DNA of 25,450 bases from CAZJOD01 sp964547525 (GTDB taxonomy: Bacteria > Bacillota > Clostridia > JAAYHZ01), in NCBI GenBank assembly GCA_964547525.1, contig CAZJOD010000041.1, forward strand, positions 1 through 25,450, given 5' to 3'. The position numbers were made by a program, and so were the translations under genes. The notes beneath the pieces are model-generated. The model was given only the letters and a program-made list of their open reading frames with translations. It made no database searches and was not told the origin of the DNA. Position 1 is the stretch's first letter, and each line of letters starts with the position of its first letter. This document shows positions 1-7,702 of the stretch, piece by piece.

Positions 1-75
1 ATCCGGTAAAGAATCGATATCGGTTTCAAACCCCATATATATATTAACTTTCCCTTTTAATGTTTTTTCAATCAA
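1..75 (-). CDS. 5' end of an unidentified gene (partial, runs off the window)
   Basis: Only 25 codons are visible. On the minus strand an AAGGAG ribosome site (plus-strand 85-90) sits 9 nt before a TTG at 75-73, followed by an open frame to the window edge (begins MIEKTLKGKVN and continues IYMGFETDID). The TTG is preferred over the in-frame ATG at 36-34, which has no ribosome site. A promoter with an extended -10 lies just upstream. The fragment is too short to assign a family, so no function is proposed. Confidence 0.5.
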   Translation of the reverse strand, partial: MIEKTLKGKVNIYMGFETDIDSLPD

Positions 76-101
76 GAACGTATGCTCCTTTTTTAGAAAA
101 T

Positions 102-131
102 ATTATACCATATCAATGCTTTTGCCTTCAA
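102..131 (-). promoter_or_regulatory. Sigma-A-type promoter with extended -10 for the partial gene at 1-75
   Basis: On the minus strand TTGAAG (131-126) and TATAAT (107-102) are separated by 18 bp, and TGG immediately precedes the -10. The expected start of transcription is near 95, giving a short leader that contains the AAGGAG ribosome site. Confidence 0.55.
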
Positions 132-146
132 TTAAAGTTTGGTTGA

Positions 147-174
147 AAGAAAAAAGGAACGATAATCGTTCCTT
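147..174 (-). terminator. Rho-independent terminator, minus strand
   Basis: A perfect 9-bp stem (AAGGAACGA at 154-162 with TCGTTCCTT at 166-174, loop TAA) is followed on the minus strand by a run of T (plus-strand A-run 149-155). It would end transcription coming from the sugar isomerase gene (stop at 390) before the promoter of the partial gene. Confidence 0.75.
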
Positions 175-222
175 ATATATAAATTGTAGAAAAAAATATT
201 ATGTGGCTAAAATTAAATTAAT

Positions 223-289
223 TGGTATAATACATTAATAATACTATTAAATCGGGTCCTCGTTTAAATATTTATAAATATCGCCGAGG
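223..289 (+). promoter_or_regulatory. Weak plus-strand promoter candidate followed by a hairpin, in a gene-free stretch
   Basis: TGGTATAAT at 223-231 matches the extended -10 seen at other promoters here, but no good -35 lies upstream. Downstream, CCTCG (258-262) pairs with CGAGG (285-289) around a perfect 14-bp AT palindrome (268-281). No coding frame follows; the next gene lies on the other strand. This could be a small RNA or chance. Apart from this and the promoter and terminator listed, I see nothing in 76-389. Confidence 0.25.
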
Positions 290-389
290 GGAAAATTATG
301 TATTAACTGCATTATAATATAGAATATGACTAAAAGCAATAACTACCGTAATTATTTTTATGATTATAAAAAAATCAAATCCACTTTTT

Positions 390-1154
390 TTATAACAAAC
401 CCAATTTTGCCAATTGCTTATAGCATAATTCAACGCCTAACATCGGTTCATAAAGCTTTATGCTCTCATATTCAACTATAAACCATTCGGTATCTCCGTT
501 TTGCATGCATAAAGATACAAATCGATTCCAGTCGATGTCGTCTTCACCTATCATTGTGTCAAAACCGTATTTTACACTAAAAGGTTTTAAATGAACGCTT
601 TGCATGCGATTCGGATAACGAACGGGTATATCGTATATTTTTCCGTTCCCTTTTAAGGCGTTACCGTTGTCAAGCTGTACAACCACTTTTTTATTTGTAT
701 TATCGAAAAGTAAATAATACGGAACGCTTCCGTCTTGGAGAGGAGCAAATTCATGAGCGTGATTATGATAACCTATCATCATTCCATATTTATCAAGAAC
801 ATCAGCTAATTCATTAAATTTCTTTGCCACAGTAAGCCATCCCTCGGGAGTTTTTGTCAACTCACCGGGTAAACCCGGGACAATTATATATTTATTACCG
901 ATAATTTTATTATAAGAGACGGTCTTTTCCAATAAATCATCCTGAACATAACTCCAAGGTGTATGCCAGCCACAGCACACCAAACCGTTTTTATTAAGTG
1001 CATCGGCGGTTTCTTCTGCGGAATATTTAAATTCTCCGAAAAATTCTACACCTTTATAGCCTATGTTTTTGACTTTTGACAAAGTACCGTACAGATCTTC
1101 GGCATAATGTTCCTTTACAGAATAAAGCTCTAAACCTATATTTTTGATTTTCAT
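390..1154 (-). CDS. Sugar phosphate isomerase/epimerase (xylose isomerase-like TIM barrel)
   Basis: A 254-residue protein of normal length for the xylose isomerase-like AP-endonuclease-2 fold. Family signs are the N-terminal LELYSVKEHY strand/loop, GYKGVEFFGEF, the metal-site segments GYHNHAHEF and VQLDNGNALK, SVHLKPF, and a late acidic strand IVEYES. These supply the His, Asp and Glu ligands of the usual divalent-metal site. The substrate cannot be read from the sequence; relatives epimerise or isomerise sugars, keto-sugars or inositols in the cytoplasm. There is no signal peptide. The ATG at 1154 has an AAGGA site upstream. The gene stands alone, diverging from the uracil-DNA glycosylase pair, with a terminator at 147-174. 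A second, distantly related member lies at 21751-22551. Confidence 0.85.
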   Translation of the reverse strand: MKIKNIGLELYSVKEHYAEDLYGTLSKVKNIGYKGVEFFGEFKYSAEETADALNKNGLVCCGWHTPWSYVQDDLLEKTVSYNKIIGNKYIIVPGLPGELTKTPEGWLTVAKKFNELADVLDKYGMMIGYHNHAHEFAPLQDGSVPYYLLFDNTNKKVVVQLDNGNALKGNGKIYDIPVRYPNRMQSVHLKPFSVKYGFDTMIGEDDIDWNRFVSLCMQNGDTEWFIVEYESIKLYEPMLGVELCYKQLAKLGLL

Positions 1155-1267
1155 AACATTTTCCTTCTTTCTGCAATTATGATAGATTTATTATATCATA
1201 ATTAAAAAATTTCGGAGCGGGGAATATAAAAAATCATTTTTTTATAAAAGAGTGTTTTGAACCGGTG

Positions 1268-1297
1268 TTGGAATTCGTCAGATTGGTATGGTATAAT
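1268..1297 (+). promoter_or_regulatory. Promoter of the uracil-DNA glycosylase pair
   Basis: TTGGAA (1268-1273) and TATAAT (1292-1297) lie 18 bp apart, with TGG directly before the -10. The ATG at 1323 follows about 25 nt after the -10, with GGTGAG at 1312-1317 as ribosome site. Confidence 0.6.
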
Positions 1298-1322
1298 ACA
1301 AAAAAAGATGTGGTGAGCCGGT

Positions 1323-1886
1323 ATGATATCATGGAACGATCTGAATGAAAGTTGTTTAAAATGTGAAAGGTGTCCACTTCATACAACAAGAAAAAATGTT
1401 GTAGTAGGACGTGGAAATGTAAACGCACCTGTTCTTTTTGTCGGTGAAGGCCCCGGTAAGGAAGAAGATGAACAAGGAAACCCTTTTGTAGGAAAAGCGG
1501 GTATTCTATTTGATCATTTATTAAATGCCATACCGTTTAAGCCTTATGAGTATTATATAACTAACATAGTAAAATGTAGGCCGCCTGAAAACAGAGATCC
1601 GCTGGACATGGAAGCGGAGCAATGTTTGCCGTATTTGCGGATGCAATTTAAGTTAATTAGACCGAAGATAATCATTTGTTTGGGACGAATATCGGCTAAA
1701 TATATAATTGATCCGGCAATAAGAATAACAGTAGACAGGGGAAAATGGTATGAAAAAGCCGGTATAAAAATGATGGCTGTTTTTCATCCTTCATACTTGT
1801 TAAGGAATGAAAAAGAAAAAGCAAATACATGGCATGATTTTATGAAGATAAGAAAGGTATTGGATGAACTCGACAAGAATCGTTAA
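1323..1886 (+). CDS. Family 4 (Fe-S) uracil-DNA glycosylase
   Basis: A 187-residue DNA repair enzyme that removes uracil from DNA to start base excision repair. All family 4 landmarks are visible: a cysteine cluster CLKCERCPL with C14 and C17 as likely cluster ligands, motif A GEGPGKEEDEQGNPFVG (41-57), C85 in NIVKCRPPENRDP, C101 in EQCLPYL, and the uracil-site motif HPSYLLR (155-161). C14, C17, C85 and C101 match the four ligands of the [4Fe-4S] cluster in this family. Length is typical. Its 3' end overlaps the next gene by 23 bp, so the two are translationally coupled and probably work in the same process. Confidence 0.93.
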   Translation: MISWNDLNESCLKCERCPLHTTRKNVVVGRGNVNAPVLFVGEGPGKEEDEQGNPFVGKAGILFDHLLNAIPFKPYEYYITNIVKCRPPENRDPLDMEAEQCLPYLRMQFKLIRPKIIICLGRISAKYIIDPAIRITVDRGKWYEKAGIKMMAVFHPSYLLRNEKEKANTWHDFMKIRKVLDELDKNR

Positions 1887-2484
1887 TTTGAATATAGAAG
1901 ATGAATTGACCGAAATATATAGTGAATTTTGTTTTGAATTTAAAGATACGGACATTGTGGTAGGTGACGGAAACCCATATTCCGGTATCGTTTTAATAGG
2001 TGAAGCTCCGGGGAAAGATGAAGTTAAGTTAAAAAAACCATTTGTAGGATCTGCGGGAAAAATCCTTAAAGAGTTTATAGAGGAGTTGGGAATAACACGT
2101 AATGATATTTATATAACAAATGCAATTAAGTACAGATTATGCAGAATAAATGAGAAAACATCAAGAACGGTAAATAGGCCTGCCAAAAAAGAAGATATAA
2201 ACAATTGCAGGCATTATCTTATAAGAGAACTAGCCGTTTTAAATCCAAAAATAATCGTTACTTTAGGTAATGTACCAATTAATGTTTTAACAAATAAATC
2301 TGTGAAAATAGGGGATATACATGGGAATATATTACCGGTTAAAATAAATGAAAGCAATTATAAAGTATATCCCATGTATCATCCGGCAAGCCTAATATAT
2401 AATCGTTCTTTATATGATACATATAAAGCCGATATTTCCCGTTTAGGCCAAATTATAAGAGATGAGATTTTTATATCTTGTTAG
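1864..2484 (+). CDS. Uracil-DNA glycosylase superfamily protein lacking a complete Fe-S ligand set
   Basis: A 206-residue paralogue of the preceding gene. It keeps motif A (GEAPGKDEVKLKKPFVG, 46-62), the NAIKYR strand and the HPASL active-site motif (173-177). The cluster ligands are degraded: the N-terminal CxxC is reduced to one cysteine (C23), the third ligand is Tyr (Y90 in IKYR where the neighbour has IVKCR), and only C115 remains aligned. A Fe-S cluster is therefore unlikely. Similar cluster-less copies are, as I recall, common in Clostridia. Activity is likely on uracil or another damaged base, but this is inference. The ATG at 1864 has an AGAAAGG site 6 nt upstream and lies inside the previous gene. 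It ends 14 bp from the convergent gene at 2499, with no clear terminator between. Confidence 0.85.
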   Translation: MNSTRIVNLNIEDELTEIYSEFCFEFKDTDIVVGDGNPYSGIVLIGEAPGKDEVKLKKPFVGSAGKILKEFIEELGITRNDIYITNAIKYRLCRINEKTSRTVNRPAKKEDINNCRHYLIRELAVLNPKIIVTLGNVPINVLTNKSVKIGDIHGNILPVKINESNYKVYPMYHPASLIYNRSLYDTYKADISRLGQIIRDEIFISC

Positions 2485-2498
2485 TGTGTTTTGCAGTA

Positions 2499-4505
2499 TC
2501 ACTCTTTAGCAAGATTGAACCGACCTGTAGCACGAGCGATTATTTTCATATCAACAAATAAACTACTGTCTCCTTCCTCATCCGTAGGCATGATTTCAGC
2601 ATTATTTTCTTCAATTTTTATTTCGGTTGTTATATCTACCGCACCTCTGCCGATTGCATTTTTCATTGCCGTTTCTTTAACGGTATTTTCGGCGAATATA
2701 AGAGCATCTTCGAACTTTTTGAAAAATGTACTTCCGCTTCTTAATCGAACCATATATCCAGTTAGTGAATGGCTTTCATATTGGGGTAGTATAATGCCCT
2801 CCTCAATGCTAATTATTCTACCTGTCACCGCACCAATGGCATTAGCTACCGATGCGTACTCAGGTACAATATCAGTTGTATTCAAAAGTTGTGCTACTTT
2901 TGGTATGAATATTTTTGCCGGAGCACCCAAACCACATATGGGCAGATTTGTTTTAAAATTAATACTTAACAAGTCGTTGTTTTTACTTGAATAATCCAAC
3001 AACTTGTTTAATAAGGGAATATTACCTTGAGTAAGAATATCGGGCTGTTCTTTTTCCAGCAACATACGGACAATAGATTGGTAAATTTTCATAATAACCG
3101 CTTGATATATACCGGAACAAATTTGGTTTACAGGTATATCATATTGGTATGACAATATCTGTACAGCTTCTAGTGAAGCGTCTCTATCCCATTTCACAAA
3201 ATCTTTTTGTATATGCATAACATCTGTAGGGGTCAATGTACTTTTAGCAATAATTCCCCTTTTTTCAAGCTCCGTATCTCTAAATGCATATATGGAAACA
3301 CCGATTCTGTCGCAGAGTGTTAGTATATCTACAGGTCCGTCCTTTAAAGCATTAACAATTGACATTTCATACTCGTTCAAATTTTTGATATTACCGGATG
3401 TCAAAACATAGAAAACCGGTAGCGGTCGGGTATGTTTCGGTTTATTACTTAAGATTTCTTTAAGCTTAACAGATACACATTTATAGGTTGAAGATAATGT
3501 ACATAAGGGTATTACTCGGTTAGTTCCGGTTGTGATCCCTTTATTTTTATCAATAATTACTTCGCTGTCTCCACCTATACCAGATGTTACAATATCTATG
3601 GAAGATACGGCTGTTTTCCAGTTTCCTACAACCGCTCCGTCTTCAATCAAACCGGGATATCCGTCTTTTATTATAGCCATGTCGCCGGTTGTTCCCCCGA
3701 TATCAACAATGATAAGATTGTCGTGTGGCGATAGTAACATACCACCGTGTACAGATGAGGCGGGTCCTGAAAGCAAAGTTTCTACAGGTCTTTTTAAGGC
3801 GAAATCCAAGGACATTATACTCCCGTCACCGCGTACAATAACTACAGGAGCGTTAATGTTACGAGCGGTTAAGCTCGTGTTTACACTATCCATAAAACCA
3901 CGTATTACAGGTATTAATTTTGCATTTAATAATGCACTTGTGGCACGCTTTAAAACATTTAATTTTCCCGACAGCTCATGACCGCATACGACAGGTTTTT
4001 GAAATTTTTTAGTTATTATCTCCTCGGTTTTCAATTCTAGAGTAGGATTTTTCATGCTCCAGGTTTGAACAACCGCATAACAATCCGGTTTGTCACCTAA
4101 AGCCTGAAGTTTATTCTCAAGCTCGTTCCAATCCGGTTCCATCTCAATTTTACCGTGGTCGTCTATTTTACCGTCTAATAAGATAATGTCGGAAGGAGCC
4201 GGCAATCCGTATTCATGTCCGTACCGGGCTAATACCTTCGGATGACAACCGATTAAGATCAATACCGCTTTAGCGCCTTTATCTTCAACGCAAGCATTAG
4301 TAGCTAATGTGGTTGACAATGAGACGATTTTTATATCATTCATGTATTGTACATCCAATTGATCCAATGCATTTTCTATTCCTATACGAAGATCGTTTTT
4401 TGTTGTAGGTGATTTTGAACTGCATAGTATCTTTTTCGTAACGAAATCATATAACGCCGCATCGGTAAAAGTACCGCCTGTATCAATGCCTAGACCTATA
4501 CGCAT
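2499..4505 (-). CDS. Hydantoinase/oxoprolinase-family protein (HyuA-like, ASKHA fold)
   Basis: 668 residues from the ATG at 4505, chosen because AGGAGG lies 7 nt upstream; an in-frame ATG 57 nt further out has no ribosome site. The ATPase-like phosphate loops of the family are clear: GLGIDTGGTFTD (4-15), VSLSTTLATNA (61-71), LLSGPASSVHGG (244-255) and VDIGGTTGD (267-275). Relatives open cyclic amides such as hydantoins or 5-oxoproline using ATP, or act on similar N-containing substrates; the substrate here is unknown. No HyuB or second subunit gene is adjacent. Residues about 377-432 form an extra segment with a winged-helix-like pattern (SIVNALKDGPVDILTLCDRI, then ELEKRGIIA). It is transcribed alone from its own promoter and converges on the uracil-DNA glycosylase pair. 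Confidence 0.85.
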   Translation of the reverse strand: MRIGLGIDTGGTFTDAALYDFVTKKILCSSKSPTTKNDLRIGIENALDQLDVQYMNDIKIVSLSTTLATNACVEDKGAKAVLILIGCHPKVLARYGHEYGLPAPSDIILLDGKIDDHGKIEMEPDWNELENKLQALGDKPDCYAVVQTWSMKNPTLELKTEEIITKKFQKPVVCGHELSGKLNVLKRATSALLNAKLIPVIRGFMDSVNTSLTARNINAPVVIVRGDGSIMSLDFALKRPVETLLSGPASSVHGGMLLSPHDNLIIVDIGGTTGDMAIIKDGYPGLIEDGAVVGNWKTAVSSIDIVTSGIGGDSEVIIDKNKGITTGTNRVIPLCTLSSTYKCVSVKLKEILSNKPKHTRPLPVFYVLTSGNIKNLNEYEMSIVNALKDGPVDILTLCDRIGVSIYAFRDTELEKRGIIAKSTLTPTDVMHIQKDFVKWDRDASLEAVQILSYQYDIPVNQICSGIYQAVIMKIYQSIVRMLLEKEQPDILTQGNIPLLNKLLDYSSKNNDLLSINFKTNLPICGLGAPAKIFIPKVAQLLNTTDIVPEYASVANAIGAVTGRIISIEEGIILPQYESHSLTGYMVRLRSGSTFFKKFEDALIFAENTVKETAMKNAIGRGAVDITTEIKIEENNAEIMPTDEEGDSSLFVDMKIIARATGRFNLAKE

Positions 4506-4536
4506 ATTTTTGCCTCCTGTAAAAAATTCGACTCTA

Positions 4537-4545
4537 ATTATAACA
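4537..4545 (-). promoter_or_regulatory. Extended -10 element of the hydantoinase-like gene
   Basis: Minus strand TGTTATAAT (4545-4537) lies about 32 nt before the ATG at 4505, leaving a short leader that carries AGGAGG. No convincing -35 is visible, which fits an extended -10 promoter. The rest of 4563-4738 shows no gene or clear structure. Confidence 0.45.
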
Positions 4546-4738
4546 TAACCCGGCTGTAACATTTAAAAAACTTTATTTTATTTTTTGTCGTTTTTTAGGT
4601 TTTTAAGATGTGTCATAAATAATTATAGATTATATACAGCGGTTTTTCATCACAATTTGCGATTTTTATTACTCTCGAACCGTGTTACCTCTTCAAAAAT
4701 TGGCATTGTGCAAGTATCTACATATGTCAGTTAAATTA

Positions 4739-4767
4739 TTTACATAACCTGTTGTCATTGGTATAAT
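4739..4767 (+). promoter_or_regulatory. Promoter of the glycosidase/rhaA gene run
   Basis: TTTACA (4739-4744) and TATAAT (4762-4767) are 17 bp apart, and TGG precedes the -10. It drives a leader of about 105 nt to the ATG at 4881. Confidence 0.7.
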
Positions 4768-4821
4768 AAAGAATGAATAAAGAAGCACAGAAAAGATATT
4801 TATATTAATATGACAGTGATG

Positions 4822-4842
4822 TCGGACGGCGACCGATCGGAC
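4822..4842 (+). promoter_or_regulatory. Short repeats in the 5' leader of the glycosidase gene (possible operator)
   Basis: Two direct copies of TCGGAC (4822-4827 and 4837-4842), 15 bp apart, flank a CCGATCGG palindrome (4833-4840). This GC-rich patch stands out in an AT-rich leader just after the promoter, so it may bind a regulator or fold in the RNA. No regulator can be assigned. Confidence 0.25.
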
Positions 4843-4880
4843 CTATTAAAACATATAATCGTCGGGAAAAGGAAAAGCTT

Positions 4881-7016
4881 ATGAATAAGAGAATCTGGCA
4901 GCTTATAGGTGAGGACTTTGACAGTAATTTACCAAGACTTACCGCAGCTTATGTAAAGGAAGAAGATGGAACACAAGCTTTCGCATATCCTACCGGAGAA
5001 AACAGGTTAGGATATTTTTTCGATTTTTCTATAAAAACAGGTTATGATTTGATACCAAAATTTAAGTTTGAGTTTGCAGTATACGAATATCCAAGTATTA
5101 TGGGCATCTTAGGCCCAAACAGAGCTCTTTACAAGAAACAAACATATTATCCGTCAATGATCAAACGCGATTTTGAGTACACCAATCTTGCTTTTATGGG
5201 CACCGAGCGGTTCGGACGCATACATGATCGATCGTTTACTTGGTCTTTGGATGTTACTTGTCGTACTGAGTGGAAAATTATGGATAAAAATCTCTTCTCT
5301 TTAATAAGCTCCGAAGAAGAATTTTCGGTAAAACCGCTTTCAGGTGTACTAGAGTTAAAGTTTAACGATATGACATATTATGTCGCATCATCTGAACTAT
5401 ATGATATCGGATTATATCAAAATGAAGTTGACATGAAAGAGGATTTGAAAAATAATTCTTTATCTATAGCGAATAAAGGCCGGTATCTTGTTATTCGTTG
5501 GCATGTTGTTATGACACCCTTGCAAAGAAAAGAATTTGTTTTCGGTATGAGTGCTACCGATGCACAAAACGCAAAAAAAGCTTTATTATCTTCAAATTTT
5601 GAAAAAAAAGTCGCTAAAGTATGGAATGATTGGTTCAACAGTTTACCTACGGTAAACATACAGGATAAAAAGGAAACAAAGGTATATTATAAAAGCTGGG
5701 CGGTTATAAAAAACAATTATTATGATCATCCTCAGTGGGGACATAGTATAACCGAGGCACTTCCTGTGTATAAAGGAATATGGCAATGGGCGATGCCGTC
5801 CGTTGAATGGCATTCACAACAGAATACCGAATACACGTCACAATGGATAAAAAAATCAATGGATATGATGATGGACAGTCAAAGAAGCGACGGATATATA
5901 ACTCATGCAATTTATATCGATGAAGAAATACCCGGTGAGCGTTGGGGAAAGGGAAGTACTATACAAACACCCCATTTTCCATGGGTGGCTATGCGTTATT
6001 ACAACGCAACAGGCGATTTGGATTCTTTATCTAAGTGGTTTAAGCCCTTAAAAACATATTACGAATATATAAACAAATCACGAGATGAAGCTTATAGGAA
6101 TTTACACTTATGGGCTATTACAACGTCATATGATACCGGATTGGACACTACAAGCGCTTTTCAAAGAGTGACCTACGGAGAGGAAGGAATACCTAAGGAA
6201 CGTTATTGTTACCCGGCTATTTTCGGAGCCGAACGGTATCGCTACGAGTCGGCACTTGCGGAAATTGCACAATTACTGGGTGAAGACGGTGAGTATTATC
6301 GAAATGAAGCACAAAAGACAAAAGAAGCCATGAACCGTTACTTATGGGATGATAAAAAGAAATGGTACGGTGTTATACATGAAGACGGAGAATTGGACAC
6401 CCGTGTCGGTGTGGACGGGTTATTCGCATTTGTATATGGGATAGCCGATGAGCATCGAATAAAAGAAATGAAACATAATTTTGAAAGTCTGATAGGAGCA
6501 TACGGTGTTCGTACCGTAGCCGAAGGTGAAAAAGGTTATAGGGAGGATGTTTATTGGAGAGGTGCATCATGGCCGAAATCATGTTCACTTGGTATGTATA
6601 TATGTAAAAAATATTATCACGACCTTTTGGATAAAGCACGCGATTCAATACTAAACATGTGTCTTTTGTACCCTAGTATATGGGAATGTTATAATGTACG
6701 TACCGGTGAGTTGGCACACAGTGATCATGGGTTTGTTTGCACTCCGGGTGTATCGTCCAATGTAGGAGCCGGTGATATTATAGGGTCGTTATGGGAATAC
6801 CACGGATTAAATATGTATGATATGGATATGGCTATACCTCTTAAGCCTATAAAGAATTTCCACCATAAAGGTATGAGAATATCGGTTACTCCGATGGAAA
6901 ACGGTTTTGCCATAGACACCGTTAAAGTTGAATGTGACACTGCTATTGTTGAGTTTGAAGGTTTAAACGGACGGTCTGAAGTTAAATTGATCGCCGGTGA
7001 GACTGTAATAGTTTAA
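4881..7016 (+). CDS. GH63/GH37-like (alpha/alpha)6-barrel glycoside hydrolase
   Basis: 711 residues. An N-terminal beta-rich domain (about 1-235) is followed by an (alpha/alpha)6 barrel (about 245-650) and a short C-terminal beta segment. Landmarks of clan GH-G are visible: SYDTGLD (416-422), matching the acid-catalyst region of GH63; YWRGASWP (558-565); and WECYNVRTGE (601-610), where the general base is expected. Relatives are alpha-glucosidases, mannosylglycerate hydrolases and trehalases. The exact substrate is unknown, and its position before rhaA makes a rhamnose-containing glycoside possible (inference). There is no signal peptide, so it should act in the cytoplasm on imported oligosaccharides. 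AAAAGGA lies 7 nt before the ATG. It is the first gene of the run 4881-8965. Confidence 0.8.
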   Translation: MNKRIWQLIGEDFDSNLPRLTAAYVKEEDGTQAFAYPTGENRLGYFFDFSIKTGYDLIPKFKFEFAVYEYPSIMGILGPNRALYKKQTYYPSMIKRDFEYTNLAFMGTERFGRIHDRSFTWSLDVTCRTEWKIMDKNLFSLISSEEEFSVKPLSGVLELKFNDMTYYVASSELYDIGLYQNEVDMKEDLKNNSLSIANKGRYLVIRWHVVMTPLQRKEFVFGMSATDAQNAKKALLSSNFEKKVAKVWNDWFNSLPTVNIQDKKETKVYYKSWAVIKNNYYDHPQWGHSITEALPVYKGIWQWAMPSVEWHSQQNTEYTSQWIKKSMDMMMDSQRSDGYITHAIYIDEEIPGERWGKGSTIQTPHFPWVAMRYYNATGDLDSLSKWFKPLKTYYEYINKSRDEAYRNLHLWAITTSYDTGLDTTSAFQRVTYGEEGIPKERYCYPAIFGAERYRYESALAEIAQLLGEDGEYYRNEAQKTKEAMNRYLWDDKKKWYGVIHEDGELDTRVGVDGLFAFVYGIADEHRIKEMKHNFESLIGAYGVRTVAEGEKGYREDVYWRGASWPKSCSLGMYICKKYYHDLLDKARDSILNMCLLYPSIWECYNVRTGELAHSDHGFVCTPGVSSNVGAGDIIGSLWEYHGLNMYDMDMAIPLKPIKNFHHKGMRISVTPMENGFAIDTVKVECDTAIVEFEGLNGRSEVKLIAGETVIV

Positions 7017-7056
7017 TCGCAATTTTATTAAAATAACTAATTATAAAGGATAAATT

Positions 7057-7683
7057 ATGCTAAATATTATTCATTATGCAATAGCCATGGAAAAATCCCG
7101 ACCGGTATATGCTAAACCTTTTTCCGCCGAAACTCTTAAAGAGGAATGGGTTATAAAGTCGGGGGAATGGTATGTTAAAGATGATACTTTGATAGGTAAA
7201 AGTGCTCCTGATGCGGGGGGTATGATTTTTTCAAAAGCGGAATATAAACATGATATAGTTATGGAGTTTACAGCGTCTAATGAGAAACCGTCCACGCATG
7301 ATTTGGATTTTATGTGGCATGCCATATGGGATGAGGAACAAAAGCAAAGAGGTTCGGCATATGTAGTCGGAATAAACGGCTGGTGGGAAAACAAGGTGGG
7401 GTTTGAAAAAGCACCTGATAATGTACTTTATGCCGCAACCGATTTATTTACGGTAAACCCTGAAGAATATTACAAAATCCATGCCGGTACTATTAAAGGG
7501 ATATGCTTTCTGTTTATTAACGGACGTTTAATTATAGAAATGCGTGATCCTGATCCCATTGACTATAATAAATCACCTTTTGTAGGATTTGAAACTTTTC
7601 AAAGTATAATAAAAGTCAAAGATTTGAAAATATATGAACCGTATGTTTTAAAGAGAAATTTATCATATAAAGAGGAATATTAA
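7057..7683 (+). CDS. Small concanavalin/LamG-fold protein, possible sugar-binding or glycosidase accessory
   Basis: 208 residues, not firmly identified. Alternating beta strands and many aromatics (EEWVIKSGEWYVKDDTLIG, WHAIWDEE, NGWWENKVGFEKAP), plus the late pattern FLFINGRLIIEMRDPDP and KVKDLKIYEP, resemble single-domain concanavalin-like proteins of the DUF1080/DUF1961 type that often sit beside glycosidases. No signal peptide or membrane segment is seen. AAAGGA lies 6 nt before the ATG. It lies 40 bp after the glycosidase and 19 bp before rhaA, so all three are likely co-transcribed and share a substrate. A catalytic role cannot be shown from sequence. Confidence 0.6.
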   Translation: MLNIIHYAIAMEKSRPVYAKPFSAETLKEEWVIKSGEWYVKDDTLIGKSAPDAGGMIFSKAEYKHDIVMEFTASNEKPSTHDLDFMWHAIWDEEQKQRGSAYVVGINGWWENKVGFEKAPDNVLYAATDLFTVNPEEYYKIHAGTIKGICFLFINGRLIIEMRDPDPIDYNKSPFVGFETFQSIIKVKDLKIYEPYVLKRNLSYKEEY

Positions 7684-7702
7684 TTTTTACGGAGGTGCTA
7701 TC

